64,000 bases of DNA from Trichobilharzia regenti. Taxonomy: Eukaryota; Platyhelminthes; Trematoda; Strigeidida; Schistosomatidae. Of this stretch, positions 10,200-22,509 are shown one piece after another. The DNA is taken from contig OX235262.1 in NCBI GenBank assembly GCA_944472135.2, forward strand, positions 58,438,440 through 58,502,439, written 5' to 3'. Position numbers and translations under genes: made by a program. The notes below the pieces were generated by a model, which saw only the letters and a list, made by a program, of their open reading frames with translations, was not told the DNA's origin and searched no databases. Within the stretch, counting starts at the first letter, position 1; each line of letters opens with the position of its first letter.

Positions 10200-13020
10200 T
10201 GTTTTTAATTGGCTATCAAATTTAGACAGAAATAACAACAATAATTCTGTAGTATGGAATCCTTTACTAATGCGGGAAACATGAATAACAGGTACACGAT
10301 TTCATCACAAGCGTTTCAGTTCAGCCATATCAGAAAATGCGAAACCACTGGTCTGTATAAATTATTTGAATAGTGTTATAAAATGACGATGTTTCTCCTC
10401 TACTGAGGTATTAATCAAAAAAAGTACAAATCCATTGCAACTTTATTACACACATGCAAGGCTGATATAACTTCAATAGAAGAAGAACATGGTATCTCTC
10501 GTGCTTGTATCGCCAAAATACTACTTACGAAATACAACTTTAGTGATTTTGCTACGAGCCATATTTTCAATTCATTTTTCATATTTTCATTCATTCAAGC
10601 CATATTTCAAATTCATTAGGATTCAATTCATTTCGGTCCCTGCTCTATGTTAGTTTCACATGTTTTTCCTTTCTCCAACTAATACATACATAAATTTACT
10701 GAATTTCCTATTAAAATGCTTGTATACAACTAAATTTGCACTCATATAGGAAATGTTTCACTTACATTTACATATTCCACATATCATGCGACTAATGACT
10801 TAACATATTCTCGCCTGTTGAAGCTCTCCCATTGACAGATCCACCATCAGTGTCACAGTTAGACGAGGAGGATTTCCCAACTCACCCGCTCCCCATCAAA
10901 CAGAATATATCAGTTTCTAATTCAGCAGAAGAAAATGTGTGTCTTCTCTACGCACCCTTACCACAAACTGCGCCCCAATCACAGCGTGCAGCTAAAATGT
11001 TACCGCCAACTGCATCGACCAAGAGACCAATCTGTCGTATACTCTTGCTCCCTTTATTACCACTCCCTACATCTCCAAATGACCCATACTCGAACAACAA
11101 TCTCATCATACAACCAGATTTTCCAGAGAATCATATGTTTATGTACATACACATTCATATGTATACACGTTTGCGTAAATACACTCCAGAATGCATTCTT
11201 GACCAGAAGTTTCACTTCTACATGTTATTCGAGGACTAAATTAACTTATACGTAGCTAGGCTACTCAAATCCATTAGAATAAATGTGTCAGGATACTAAC
11301 TGCTTCGAAATCTTATGTCTTTTGAATCAATCAGCTACATGTCGTTCACAGTCAGTTCTATTCAAAATGTCTGAATCTCAATTTCCTCATTATACTCAAA
11401 GCTTAGAGGAATCATTTGACAGTATCTTTCTTTGTAGAAAACGGTTGACTGTAAGTTTCTGGTCGAAATAAACCTGCAGTTGGATAGAAATTTCCTCTAC
11501 GGTTGCGTCCACTTCAGACGAACTGTGTTTTTCTCCAAGTATCCTTTGTCAGCAGCCCAGCATAACTTCAATCGGAGTGATCTTTAGATGACAACATCGA
11601 ATTTGACTATTAATCTTAATAGTAAGAGAATGATTACTACAGTACTCTGCAAACAATTAAAACATGTCCCGTGCACAATGTGTTTTTCAATCTTCATTAA
11701 CGACCGTGGAATGAGTTGTGATTTGTTCTTTGCTAATCATAATCGTCATTTCACCCAGCTCACTGTATTCGAGACACTTTGTTAATGAACCATTTGAAAA
11801 TCAGTCAGTTGAACTCGCACATCTTAGAGAATTATATCATAACACCATATCTAAGAAATAAAAACTTAGAAGCGGATCATTCATTACCAGTTATTAGTCT
11901 CACTATTCATTTCGTCAAGATGAGACATACATCGAATGCCAACGAATGCAAGAATGCCTCTCGTAGAATTCACACTCACTTTAGCTTTGCACAATCAAAC
12001 ATTTCATTTTAGTGCATTTAATCCTGATAACAATCGATGACGCATCTTTAATTCCTACCATCATTCACCCATCATCATTTAACCTGATAAATTCACATGT
12101 GCTTATTTCTCGTCTCTCAATTCGGCTAGTTTTACGTCATATAGTTATTCATCGAGGTATTTCCAACGTTTCTGAACTTTACTCACCCATTGGAATTTCA
12201 ATTAAATCATGATTTGTAATCAGCTCAACGTAGATTATCTCAATCCGGTATTTTCACTCACTGTTGAATTTCAAAGTTACATGCATGAAGAGCAGACACT
12301 TATTTTCCGTTTATTCTACTCCGTATATTATTATGATTGTGCAGGTGTAAAAGCGTGACTTAACAATCAGAAATTTACTTGATAAATTCTCGATACTATT
12401 CCTCAATAGGGATTACTAGTGTGATTTATTCTAAGAGGAATTTCAACTAGATGTTGAATGCTTCATTGGTAGATCGACACCTGTATACGAATATTCCCCT
12501 TCAGAATAAGTGCCTGTGTATATTAAAAACCGACAATCTAATATCTGAGGAGAATGACAATGAAGTATCTCTTCTCAGATATGTTTCTATGTGAAATGGG
12601 TATTTACGCACCACTATTTGATGGTGATTTGTGTCTCGAATATTGCGAGTATACTGATGATTATTGCATGAGAAATTCAAAGTTTCCGTTTTTTATTTGT
12701 TTGAAGTCATGGAAAATCGGATTGTGTGGTCACCAACCATCTTACCTACATTTTTCTAATTATTCTACAACACTGTCTCATACATCGGAATTATCATCTA
12801 ACCTCAACCGGAATACTCAGTGGTATAGACAATAAATTCTCCAGGAGTATAAGCTGTGGTGCATGGAATTATAGAACGAAATAACAAAGAGTTTGTTCAC
12901 AAGAAGTATTTATTCAACATCGGGTAGTTCGTCCCATTCAACTAGATGAAGAATTTCGGTGAACTATTCCGTGAAGGCACCATAAATAATCGAAGACATC
13001 TTGAATGCACCATCGATTTT
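10200..13020. other. Long stretch without a recognised gene
   Basis: Slightly less AT-rich than the flanks, with several 60-135 codon open frames on the plus strand (10832-11239 Pro/Ser-rich, 11588-11785, 12554-12835). They lie in different frames, show no domain, and are not joined by convincing splice sites. It could be untranslated exon or an old decayed gene. I make no coding call. Confidence 0.45.
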
Positions 13021-13030
13021 TATATGTTAC

Positions 13031-13212
13031 CCATGGGTATGGTCCTGGAATAAACGGTAATGGTGGGTATATATTCGGCGCGAAAGGACTCTGTGAATGG
13101 ATATCCGTTGGATATGGTAGTGTTATTCCGTTGAATGAGGCGTTTGACAATGGTACAGAATTTAATGCACCCAGAGTAACATTGAATTCATCAGGCTTGG
13201 ATGACTCTTGAC
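13031..13212 (-). CDS. Candidate internal exon of an unrecognised gene (Pro-rich)
   Basis: On the minus strand a 3' splice site (CAACTAG, AG at 13214-13213) is followed by 182 nt open in one frame and a 5' splice site GTAACA at 13030. The peptide runs QESSKPDEFNVTL, then ...NASFNGITLPYPTD, and ends PFIPGPYPW: rich in Pro, Asn and aromatic residues, with no domain I know. The exon starts with two bases of a split codon, which fits the single base left over by the candidate exon at 21092-21466. Spliced together they would read ...RTFVG-QESSKP... . The opposite strand is also open here (13005-13211), but lacks splice signals. Function unknown. Confidence 0.45.
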
Positions 13213-14206
13213 CTAGTTGAAGTTAATTAAACAAACTATATAATGGTTGTTGAGAATGAGTAGAATTTAAAGGTGATCACAGATAGCATGTAAATACTTT
13301 CTCACAAGTGTTCCTTTTTGTTGATTTTAATTTAGACGAGGAACGAAAATCAGATAGAGAGCCATTTGGTTTCAAGTAGTACTCGATATAAGTTGACGAA
13401 CTTCAGAATTTACGGTTCACTAGACTGTGTTACAATGTCTGATTTATCAACCCGACATATCATCACCTGAATGCCTCGGTTTTGATGTTCAATGTTACGT
13501 TGGATGTGTACTGCTCTCTAGAACATCCTGTTTTTCAAATGACTGCCAACTATTGTCAAGTCATATTTCTAAGTCATACTCTTCACAGCTTGACGAAGAA
13601 TGCAGACAGACTGAATTTGAATCATACCGTAAGAACCGGAGAAGTTGTATTTATTTATAAATTCTACAAATGAGGATTTAGATGAAGTTGACTCTTTTAC
13701 TCTAATATTTTCATGACCAAAGTTCATTTGAGCAATCACTTATCGAGTCTACTACAATGACAATGAATTGTATGAAGAAACTCAGCAAAGATTAACTTTG
13801 GTTTCAAAACAAATAAAATTGAAGTGAGTATGAACTTGCTTGTTTTCTCTGAATATGAAACGTGGTTGAACTGATATGTGAGACGCATCTCAGCTGATGC
13901 ATGATTTAGCATGATTGTTGAACACCATAAAATACCCACGGCTTTTACTGATATAAGCTGAAGAGTGTGTTTGTTGTTGAATAATAAGATTCATTAATAA
14001 GCGGAAAGAACACAAATGAATGTTTTCAGAATGTGATTTAAGTGGCGCGATACTCATTTACTTTCAGCCATCTAAATGTATCACATTTCTACTAGTGATG
14101 TATAGACAAATAATTCTGAGCAAAGTGACGTTGAACCTGACCTAGACTACTAGCTCGCTAGTTTTATAGCTGGTCCTAAAGCCGGACAAAGAGGGAGGGA
14201 TGGGGT

Positions 14207-15412
14207 GTGGTGCTAGCAACCTTACCCCCAAAACTTAACCAAATCGCCACACAAACTTCAACGCACAGATACATTGAAAATTCTAAAATTATAAACAATA
14301 ACCTGATATTTCGTTGGAATCGGGGAAGTGAAATGACACAGGCTGGTGAAAGCCTTCGGGAAGCCAGTCAGCCGATGTGCCTTCTTTCGATGAAAGCAAA
14401 AATAAGGATGGGGACGTGGAATGTGCGTACAATGTACGAAACTGGAAAGGCTGCCCAAGTAGCAGCAGAAATGAGGAGACACAGAATAGAAGTGTTGCGA
14501 ATCTGCGAGAGCAGATGGAATGGGTGCGGTAGGTGCCAACTGCCAACTGGTCAGACAATAATCTATTCCGGCCACCCAGAGGACAATCACGTGCACATCG
14601 TGGGAGTGGCCATCATGACGTCACCAACAGCAGCCAAAGCCCTCATGCAGTGGGAACCAATCTCCTACAGGATAATGACAGCCAGGTTCAACTCAAAAGG
14701 AAGGAAAGTTACAGTCATTCAATGCTATGCGCCTACAAACGTCTCAGAACAAGAGAAGAAAGAGGCGTTCTACAGACAACTACAAACAATAATGGACAAC
14801 GTTCCAAATGGCGATATCAAAATCCTGATGGGCGACATGAATGCGAAGCTGGGAGGAGACAACACAGGAAGAGAATTCATTATGGGTCGAGAGGCCCTCG
14901 GTGAAATGAACGACAATGGTGAACTCTTCTCAGACTTCTGCGCCTTCAATGATTTGGTGATTGGTGGCAGTGTGTTCAAACACAAGGATATACACAAGAC
15001 GACACGGATTTCACCAGATGGAAACACCAAAAACCAAATAGACTTCATCTCAATTTCAAGAAAGTGGAGACGGAGCCTACTGGATACAAGGTCGAGGAGA
15101 GGAGCAGATGTGGGTTCAGACCACTATCTAGTACAAGGGACTTTCAAGGTGAAACTAAAAGCCTCGAGGATAGCTGGGGATATGTCACAATGCAAGTTCA
15201 ACACTCAATTACTGAAGGACACAACCACAAAAGACACCTTCACTGCAACTGTCAGAGCAAAGCAGGAAACACTACGCGACATCACTGAAGAATCATGCGT
15301 GGAAGAAAATTGGAAGTCTCTGAAGGCGATTCTCAACGAAACGTGTTCAACGGTTCTAGGAAGAAAGAAGAGACAAGACAAGGAATGGCTCTCAACGGAC
15401 ACTTGGAAATAA
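14207..15412 (+). CDS. RTE ORF, endonuclease part
   Basis: 401 codons. The functional start is probably the Met of MKAKIRMGTWNVRTM at about 14391, since upstream sequence looks like leader. The domain has the AP-endonuclease-like signatures GTWNVRTM, ESRWNG, VIQCYAPTN, ILMGDMNAKLG, NQIDFI and GSDHYLV, covering the Asn, Glu, Asp/Asn and Asp-His catalytic positions of this fold. In the element it would nick the target site. The frame stops at TAA (15410-15412), and the same frame continues immediately after it with MMKEKMIQCKDGQEKE, so the stop is a nonsense mutation inside a longer ancestral ORF, not the natural end. Confidence 0.85.
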   Translation: MVLATLPPKLNQIATQTSTHRYIENSKIINNNLIFRWNRGSEMTQAGESLREASQPMCLLSMKAKIRMGTWNVRTMYETGKAAQVAAEMRRHRIEVLRICESRWNGCGRCQLPTGQTIIYSGHPEDNHVHIVGVAIMTSPTAAKALMQWEPISYRIMTARFNSKGRKVTVIQCYAPTNVSEQEKKEAFYRQLQTIMDNVPNGDIKILMGDMNAKLGGDNTGREFIMGREALGEMNDNGELFSDFCAFNDLVIGGSVFKHKDIHKTTRISPDGNTKNQIDFISISRKWRRSLLDTRSRRGADVGSDHYLVQGTFKVKLKASRIAGDMSQCKFNTQLLKDTTTKDTFTATVRAKQETLRDITEESCVEENWKSLKAILNETCSTVLGRKKRQDKEWLSTDTWK

Positions 15413-15427
15413 ATAGAAGAGAGGAGA

Positions 15428-16750
15428 ATGATGAAAGAGAAAATGATTCAATGCAAAGACGGGCAAGAGAAAGAGACGCTGAGCTCAACTTACACAGCAC
15501 TGGACAAAGAAGTGAAGAAGAGTGTTAGGAAGGACAAAAGACAATTCTACGACAATCTGGCCATTGAAGCTGAGAAGGCAGCAGGCAAAAGGGACCTGAG
15601 GACACTATATCAGATAACCAAGTCTCTATCCGGGAAGAGATCGACACAAGCGAAATCTATAAAAGACAGCCAAGGGAGCCCAAACACCAAGGAAGAAAAA
15701 CAGATTAAACAATGGGTGGATCACTTCAAAGGACTCTTGAACCGACACATCCAGAAATACCAACAACAGCGGCACACAACTGCAAGTTGACACCAATCCT
15801 CCAACGAGAGCTGAAGTCTTGAACGCAATCAAGCTTCTGAAAGCTGGAAGAACAGCTGGACCAGATGGAATACCCCCTGAAGCACTGAAAGCGGACCCAG
15901 AGACGACAGCAGACATGCTGACTACTCCATTATTGCAAAAGGTCTGGAAGGAGGGAAAGGTGCCTACTGACTGGAGGAAAAGTTACCTCGTGAAACTACC
16001 AAGAAAAAGCGACTTGAGACTCTGCAAGAACTGGCGAGGAATCATGCTCCTGTCGACGCCAAGTAAAATCCTGAGTCGCATCATCCTGGAGAGAATTAAG
16101 GGCTCACTGGATGCAGAACTTTGACCAGAACAAGCCGGATTCAGGAAAGGCAAGTCATGTTCTGACAAAATTGCAACTCTACGCATCATCATCGAATATA
16201 GCATGGAATGGCATCAATCAAACCTATACCTCAACTTTATAGACTTCGAAAAAGCCTTCGACAGACAGCGTTGATCGTGAAGTAATTTGTAAATTACTCG
16301 AGTACTACGGCGTACCCCAAATATTCATCAACCTTATTCAACAGCTGTACGACAACGGCACATGTTAAGTGATCCACGACGGAAAACTCAGCGAGGCATC
16401 TAGAGTAAACACAGGAGTCAGACAAGGGTGCTTACTATCACCAATGATATTCCTAATTGTGGTGGACTGGATTATGCGCTAGACAGCGGGAAACGAGAAG
16501 ACAGGGATAACCTGGACCGACGTGAAGAACCTAGAAGACCTGGATTTCACTCTTGGATGATTTATGTTTGATGTCACACAAAATCGAAGACTTACAAGCA
16601 AAAACAGACAAACTGGTCGAAGAAGCAGCTGGCGAAGACAGGACTCCATGTGAACACAAACAAGACGGAGGTCATGAAAATAACCAACTAAACAACAGCT
16701 ACAGACACAACATCCATCGCCAATCACCATCAACGGGAGGGATTTAAAAA
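15428..16750 (+). pseudogene. RTE reverse transcriptase region, frame-broken
   Basis: Continues the same ancestral protein. A frameshift near 15760 leads to the RT start (LKAGRTAGPDGIPPEALK, then NWRGIMLLSTPSKILSRII). A nonsense TGA at 16122 precedes EQAGFRKGKSCSDKI, then FIDFEKAFDR, a small insertion near 16265, YGVPQIFINLIQQLYD, a stop at 16366, and VNTGVRQGCLLSPMIF. The catalytic F-A-D-D box is damaged at about 16548 (the reading is DLDFT then a shift into DDLCLMSH). At least two nonsense codons and three indels mean no active RT. The downstream C-terminal region runs to about 17370. Confidence 0.88.
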
Positions 16751-17415
16751 AGAGATTACTTCATTCACTTATCTAGGGAGCATTGTCTCAACTACAGGCA
16801 GTCGGAACGGACAAGGATGTCAAATCGAGCGAGAATCGGGAAGGCGAGAAACACATACATCAATCTGAAACCCACCTGGAAATCTTCGTCACTCAACTAA
16901 CATCAACAACAAAATTCGGTCGGATTTTCACTACAAACGTCAAGTCAGTCAGTTCTTGTATACGGATCAGAAACTTGGCGGGCCACAAAGAATATTTCCA
17001 ACAGCCTGTTGCTGACCTTTATCAACAACTGTCTTCGCTCTATACTGAAGATCAAATGGCAGGGCCGGAAAGAATCACCAACAAGGAACTATGGGAACAA
17101 ACAAAACAAGAACCAATCATCAACCAACAAATATGCAGGAGAAAGTGGAGATGGATTGGAAACTCGTTGAGGAGGCCGGTTGGCGAGATCGCGCGTCAGG
17201 CCATCGCTCGAGTGGAACCCGAAAGGGAAGCGGCGAGTGGGACGTCAGAGCAAGGGTGACATGGAGGAGATCGTGTGAAGAGGAGTTGAAAGAGTATGGA
17301 CTAACATGGATGCAGGTGAAAAGTACAGCAGAAGGAAGACAGAAGCAAGTGGAGACGTGCAGTTGAATCCCTGTGTTCTACTAGGAACCCAGGTGAATAA
17401 TAATAATAATAATAA

Positions 17416-20090
17416 AGTGATGTTGACTGATTATCAATGATCTGTGGTATAAATAGGATTTCCAGAAACATTTGGTAATTTTGCAATTATGATTGTTTAC
17501 CTTCCATCGAAACTTGTATTTCTTCGAGATAAACTGACAAGTGAGGTATATTTCACTCCTTAGCAGGAAGATGTTTATTGTTCTCACAGAAAATGTATAT
17601 TTTCAAACACCCATTTAGTTTCCAGTTTCAGCTGATTTCATTGAGCTTCGAAAGTTAGGTAAAACTGAAGTCTTCAACTCTGTAAACTTCCCTCGGCATT
17701 AAGCGATGCAGTCATTCATTTGATTTTACAACATCTAATAGAACGACGTTGGTCAGCCTCATTTTACAACATAGGCTTTTTAAACCGATTCCTCGACCCT
17801 GTTGGAATTGATAAACCTAGGGAAACTTGTTGTTTGTTGACTAGCGATACAGAACAGGAAACACGTTTCCTCCTATTTCGAGACTGAAGTCACCTAGAAC
17901 TACTTGCTCTTAGACAATTGATGTTGTCCCGTTTGAAACTTCTTGAGCTCACCACGTATTGCTCCCAACACCGTAGCATTAACCATTAGGCCACTTAGCT
18001 ACATCTGCATTCTCTTGATGAAAAGTGTGACCGGGTATACATTCGGATACTGTTGGAGACCACCATCAAACTAGTTACTTCTTTTATTTCAATTTAAGGA
18101 AATTGACTTTAGTCGTTCAATATTACTACTTTCAAAACAATAAATATGAATATATATTAAAAAAATTATTAGATGTTAAATATCATACACTATTAGAAAA
18201 CATGTATCTTACCATCTGTAACAAAGGGACTGGACGATACGAAGCAAAAGAATACACTGCTGGTAAACAATAAACTGTTGAATTTTCTGAAGATAAAGGA
18301 TACGCATTAATAATTAACGAATAAAATACACAGAATATTGTTGTTTAATGAATACTGAATTCATTTGAGTTAGTGCGTGAGCCAGTAGGAATGACATGGT
18401 GACCAGTTTAGATTTGAAGGCCATTTAGCATGGATGTCTTCTGTTCATAGCTGTTAGTTGCCCTTCTTTCTAAGGTATTGAGTTATACTTACTGGTGGGG
18501 GGTGGGGCTGAAGGTAACTATGGTGTTATTTGTTTAAGTCGATTAGTATTCCCTCCTGGTAGATTCCATTGGACCTAGGTAAACACGTCTGTCAATATGT
18601 CATCTCCTAGTTCGGATGCTTCGACAATGTTTAAGGATTAACTTAATGTTGTTTGTTTGATGGTTTATGGTAGATATTAAGATGGTTCATACTTTAATCG
18701 AGTCTGTTATTCAGAACATCACCATTTAATGAATATGCCAGTGTACTTTACAAAGAAGTCTCAAATATAACTGGATGTGTTTCATGTTATCCATTGCCAT
18801 GCATCAAAAATCAAATGACATCGTGTAAGTAGGGAGGTGAGTTCAGTTCACTATGCATTCAAACTCAATAATCGCTAATTTTTTTCCTCTATAACCTGAA
18901 TTTACAGTATTACTGATAATGAGATCAATCACTGTTATGAATTAATGTAAAAGAAGGGAATTTATATGAGACTGGTTAGGAAATCACCTCAAAATTTAAG
19001 TATTTATCTATAGTTTCCAATGTATAGTACATCAAGCAGTTGTTTCGGTTCGAGGCAATGTATGTTATGTCATCAAAAATATTTATTACAAACCGTGTTT
19101 AATCAAATAATTAGTAACCTTTTAACCACCTCTATATGGAGCCCTAAACATTCATGGGGAAGCGTGACTGCACACAAATTTAGGAGCAGTATGGAGCACT
19201 CAAATCTTTTTATGACTTACTAGATTGTGATAACAGAGTAACGCTATTCTAAAGTAAATCCTAAAATAACTGTGGTTATATTTAAGAAATGTTTTACATG
19301 GAAGCATCAACCTATTCGTACTTCTTCTTCTTCTTGTGCCGTAAAATTAATATGCCAGAGTGATATATGTATTTATAGGACAGTATGTTCAAACAATTCA
19401 GTCAGTCTAGCTAATACGTGAAGAGAAGTTACAGAAAACATAAACTTACTCCATCTCTTTTACAGAATAATCTTCAAATGAATTCTGTCCACTTATATAG
19501 TAATAATTTATTCTCATATGATCCTCTTAGAAATGTCATACAGACTTTAACACACCAGTGAATCATTTGATGTCTGTTGGAAGGAATGTAAACTTTTCAG
19601 ATTGACCTTTTTTCAAAATATCTAAATGGAAAGAGATCATATGAAAATTATGCCTTATAGGCAACCCGATCATTCATCTAATAGTCGCGTAATTAAGCTA
19701 ATAACCTAGTAAATGACACCAGACCAGTATTACATAATAGAACTCAAGTGATATTTTTTTATAATGTAACTATTTTTATCTAAGAAGAATACATGAAAGT
19801 TAATCTTAACTTCATTTGAAGTCGAGTTGAGGCAATGGTGTTGGTGCTTTTGACCTCTTATTGTTCAAACCCTTTAAGTGGTCATCTAAACAATGATCAA
19901 GTATAGCTTCGTCTGCCACGAATTAAATTTTTAATTTCGATTTTCAAAATTAATTTTACTCAAACGTGACTGTTAGTTTAGTGTTATGTGAGGTTTGAAA
20001 CAGTCTGGTAACTACGTATTTATTTAATGTTATGTTTAACTGAATCGCGTTTAAAACATTCTACAGTCACTTATTGTCATTGTATTACTA
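17416..20090. other. AT-rich intron or intergenic sequence, no gene
   Basis: No open frame above 70 codons with plausible composition. A weak tRNA-like trace lies near 17960-18040. This stretch would belong to the proposed intron between the exons at 21.1 and 13.0 kb. Confidence 0.6.
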
Positions 20091-20091
20091 T

Positions 20092-20930
20092 GATTATTAT
20101 TATTATTAATATTGCCTTGGATCCAGAGTGGAATATACGGCTTTAACACTGTATCTTCATGTCATCCTGTTTTCGGCAGTCCTTTCTAGTCCTTTCCTCG
20201 TGATCGCTCATAAGCTCTCATCTCCTTCTCACATACTCTCCTACATGCTACCATCGGACATATACAAAAATCATCGTTTCTCATTAGGAATCCCCATTAA
20301 AGTGCTTGATGCTTTGTGTCATCCAATGATATCCCCGACATTAGTCCGATTTACCTTCATTTTCTTTGGTATATTTCTTCACAAGTTAGTTAGTTTGTTT
20401 CTAGAGTTACTTACGGCTAATTCTTTATGGTTTGATCCTCAATATAGAGACAGAAATGAATTAACATTGGTGTTTAAAATCTGAATTTTGTTCCTTATGT
20501 TGATTTCAGGATGAGGAAGATTTGTCTTACCTTTCTGGTCCTTATTTTGACATCTTCATCCATTCCGCCTGTAGTTCTAACAACGCTGCCTAGAAAAGTG
20601 AAGGAAATTACATCTTTCAAATTCCTCCCATTGATCGTGATTAGTACATGTTGCTGTTTGTTAGTTATCCCTATCACCTCCCGCTTCATTACGTTCTCCT
20701 GAAGTCCTATTTTTGCTGCTTCTCTTTTAAATGTATATAACATTAGACACAATTCGTCTACGATATCCAGATCTTCTAAAATCTTCTTATCCGTTCAGCG
20801 TTCTCTTGTCTTCTCATTCCTTACAGTTTTCTGTATGATGCAGTACACCAGAGTTAGAAATATTATCAGGGAGAGTAGTGACCCTCGTCTTGTTTTTGAA
20901 GGTGAACTCTAAATATATGCTCAGTTCAAG
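20092..20930 (-). mobile_element. RTE-type LINE, 3' fragment, minus strand
   Basis: The minus-strand frame at 20752-20495 encodes NGRNLKDVISFTFLGSVV, the counterpart of NGRNLKETTSFTYLGSIV in the 56-kb copy, followed by a GGMDEDVKIRTRK block. The 3' end at about 20092 is an (AAT)n run seen on the plus strand as (ATT)n. Plus-strand open frames here are shadows. Confidence 0.8.
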
Positions 20931-21091
20931 GTGAATTACTGAGAAAGAATTAAACAGAACGCTTTTACTTTGATCATTCTTATGTTACAGTATAAAACTT
21001 GGCATAAGTGATACAGCAAAACTAGAAAAATGATGAAGAGACTTCAAAAATAAATAGCAGATAGAATTTTCATTTAACATTTATCTCTTAC

Positions 21092-21466
21092 CAACAAAAG
21101 TACGCTCAATTCTTCTCCAACAAAGCCGTCCACATCGTATGAACAGCGAATAGTAAGTTGGTGGAAAGTAGAGTAGAAGTGGATAATAATTTTTGGGTTC
21201 TCCAACACCTGGAAAATATGCGTTCGACTGAACTTCTAATGGTGTTGCTGTAATACCGACCGGGTACATCATCCGAACAACCAACATCTGTTGCGAAAGA
21301 CTGGATCTACCAGATGCTAATGATTGTCCAAAATGAGGTAGTTCACACCCAGAAGACTCATCATTTTCTTCTTCCTCTCGTTGTGCATCCTGTGATGTCT
21401 GCGAAGACCGAGGTGCTGAATTTGTGACTCTTAGCTGAGAATGAGGCAATGGTAAGCGGGACTGAC
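21092..21466 (-). CDS. Internal exon of an unrecognised gene
   Basis: On the minus strand TTCTTTTATCAG (AG at 21468-21467) is a strong 3' splice site and TTGTTG/GTAAGA (GT at 21091-21090) a strong 5' splice site. Between them 375 nt are open in one frame: two bases of a split codon, 124 codons, one left-over base. The peptide has a Ser/Gln/Glu-rich first third (SQTSQDAQREEEENDESSG), then a hydrophobic, Tyr/Pro-rich part (PKNYYPLLLYFPPTYYSLF), and ends with CGRLCWRRIERTFVG. I do not recognise the family. The next exon downstream may be 13031-13212, which has the matching phase. Upstream exons were not found in the window. Confidence 0.6.
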
Positions 21467-21799
21467 CTGATAAAAGAATAAAGAAGTATACAGAAGTGAG
21501 TATAAAACAATACTTTGAGATATTAATTTAGACCTAGATGTTCATGTCAACCTCAGCATAATTTTGAGTAGTAATATATATAGTCAAATACCAGGTAAAC
21601 ATTCTACTGTCCAGTTATGGTGATTTCATTCCCCTTGTTTACTGATCAAAGGATATAAGTGGAATAACAATTGGAAATGGAATAATGGTAAGAAGTAAAT
21701 AAAGTACAAGACAGCTACTTCGTTCAAACATTGGACTGTTTAGCGGTGATTACTCATTACCTCACTAGAAATCGAACCTAAGGCCATCAGTAACCAAGA

Positions 21800-22025
21800 T
21801 CAAGCACAGTGACCATTCAGCCAACTACGCATATAAACCGGGCTTTGATTTCTGGCCGACTCACTTTTAAATCTTGGTAGACCTGTGGTAAGAACGATAA
21901 AGAGGAGAGGTTGGGAGTGAGGTTAGCAACTCCACCCCTTAGAATCGAAACCACTACTACTAATACTACTGAAACTTCAAAGTTCAAGCTTGAAACCCTA
22001 CGTCCCACCTGAAACGCAAAGGAAT
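21800..22025 (+). mobile_element. tRNA-derived SINE with RTE-like body (second SINE family)
   Basis: Decayed tRNA-like head around 21810-21850, then GGCCGACTCACTTTTAAATC, a body with GAGGTTGGGAGTGAGGTTAGCAAC, and a 3' end GAAACTTCAAAGTTCAAGC...CCTACGTCCCACCTG followed by GGAATAAAATAAA. Other copies are at 44.3, 53.9, 60.2, 61.0 and 63.4 kb. Confidence 0.75.
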
Positions 22026-22246
22026 AAAATAAAGTATTAACTGTAAAACAGAGATCTTTTTATGGTAAAACTAAGAGATATTCAATTCACATCAATAATA
22101 ATTGGACTTTCTAGAGAAAGCATAATGGAATAGAGGTCCCCTGATTTCTCTCGTGTGGCCTTTTATGTCACTTTTTCAAACTAGTAGCTTCAAATATATA
22201 TTAAAATTACATTCAAAAAGAAAGATTATGATGGATTTATCAGTTG

Positions 22247-22500
22247 ATGGACAGAAAAACTAGTGTGGTGAGAGCTGTCTGCTAGCCAAAATTAGTAGAC
22301 AGAAATTTACGTCAATGTTTACGTCCCAAATCTTGGTCATGAGAAAAAAACAAGAGCAAAGCCTAATCTTGAGGAACTTCACAACCAATCGCGGTAGACT
22401 TTGCATGGACGGATACGACTAGCAGATATATCAACGAACTGTCTATGAAACTACAACAAAGAGATGACAGAATAACCTTCAGCAGGTAAACAACCAAACA
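22247..22500. repeat. Unnamed interspersed repeat, copy 1
   Basis: About 250 bp that recur inverted at 30230-30473. Shared landmarks include GTGGTGAGAGCT, TTGACGTAAATT (on the other strand) and ATATATCAACGAACTGTCTA. No coding capacity and no match to the SINE, RTE or Penelope sequences in the window. Confidence 0.8.
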
Positions 22501-22509
22501 GAAGACGTT

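Larger units (their letters stand above)
14160..17415 (+). mobile_element. Near full-length RTE-clade non-LTR retrotransposon (SR2-like)
   Basis: About 3.25 kb, the usual size of RTE elements. In order: a short 5' leader (GAGGGAGGGATGGGGTGTGG...GCTAGCAACC), an apurinic-type endonuclease domain, a connecting region, a reverse transcriptase, a C-terminal region with QPTNMQEKVEMDWK/KWRW-type sequence, and a 3' end TGTTCTACTAGGAACCCAGG followed by (AAT)n. It copies itself by target-primed reverse transcription. Several nonsense codons and frameshifts make this copy non-autonomous. It lies inside the proposed intron between the exons at 21.1 and 13.0 kb, in the opposite orientation to that gene. 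More than ten 3' fragments of the same family occur in the window. Confidence 0.92.

Noticed and set aside
10832..12835. Plus-strand gene with several exons
   Set aside because: Open frames of 60-135 codons are present, but they share no frame, lack convincing splice sites and show no domain. Left as unexplained sequence.
13005..13211. Plus-strand Gly-rich frame opposite the candidate exon
   Set aside because: No splice signals on that strand; the minus strand has both splice sites and a phase matching another exon.
20128..20484. 118-codon plus-strand frame with hydrophobic stretches
   Set aside because: It is antisense to an RTE 3' fragment; the minus strand has the recognisable family protein.
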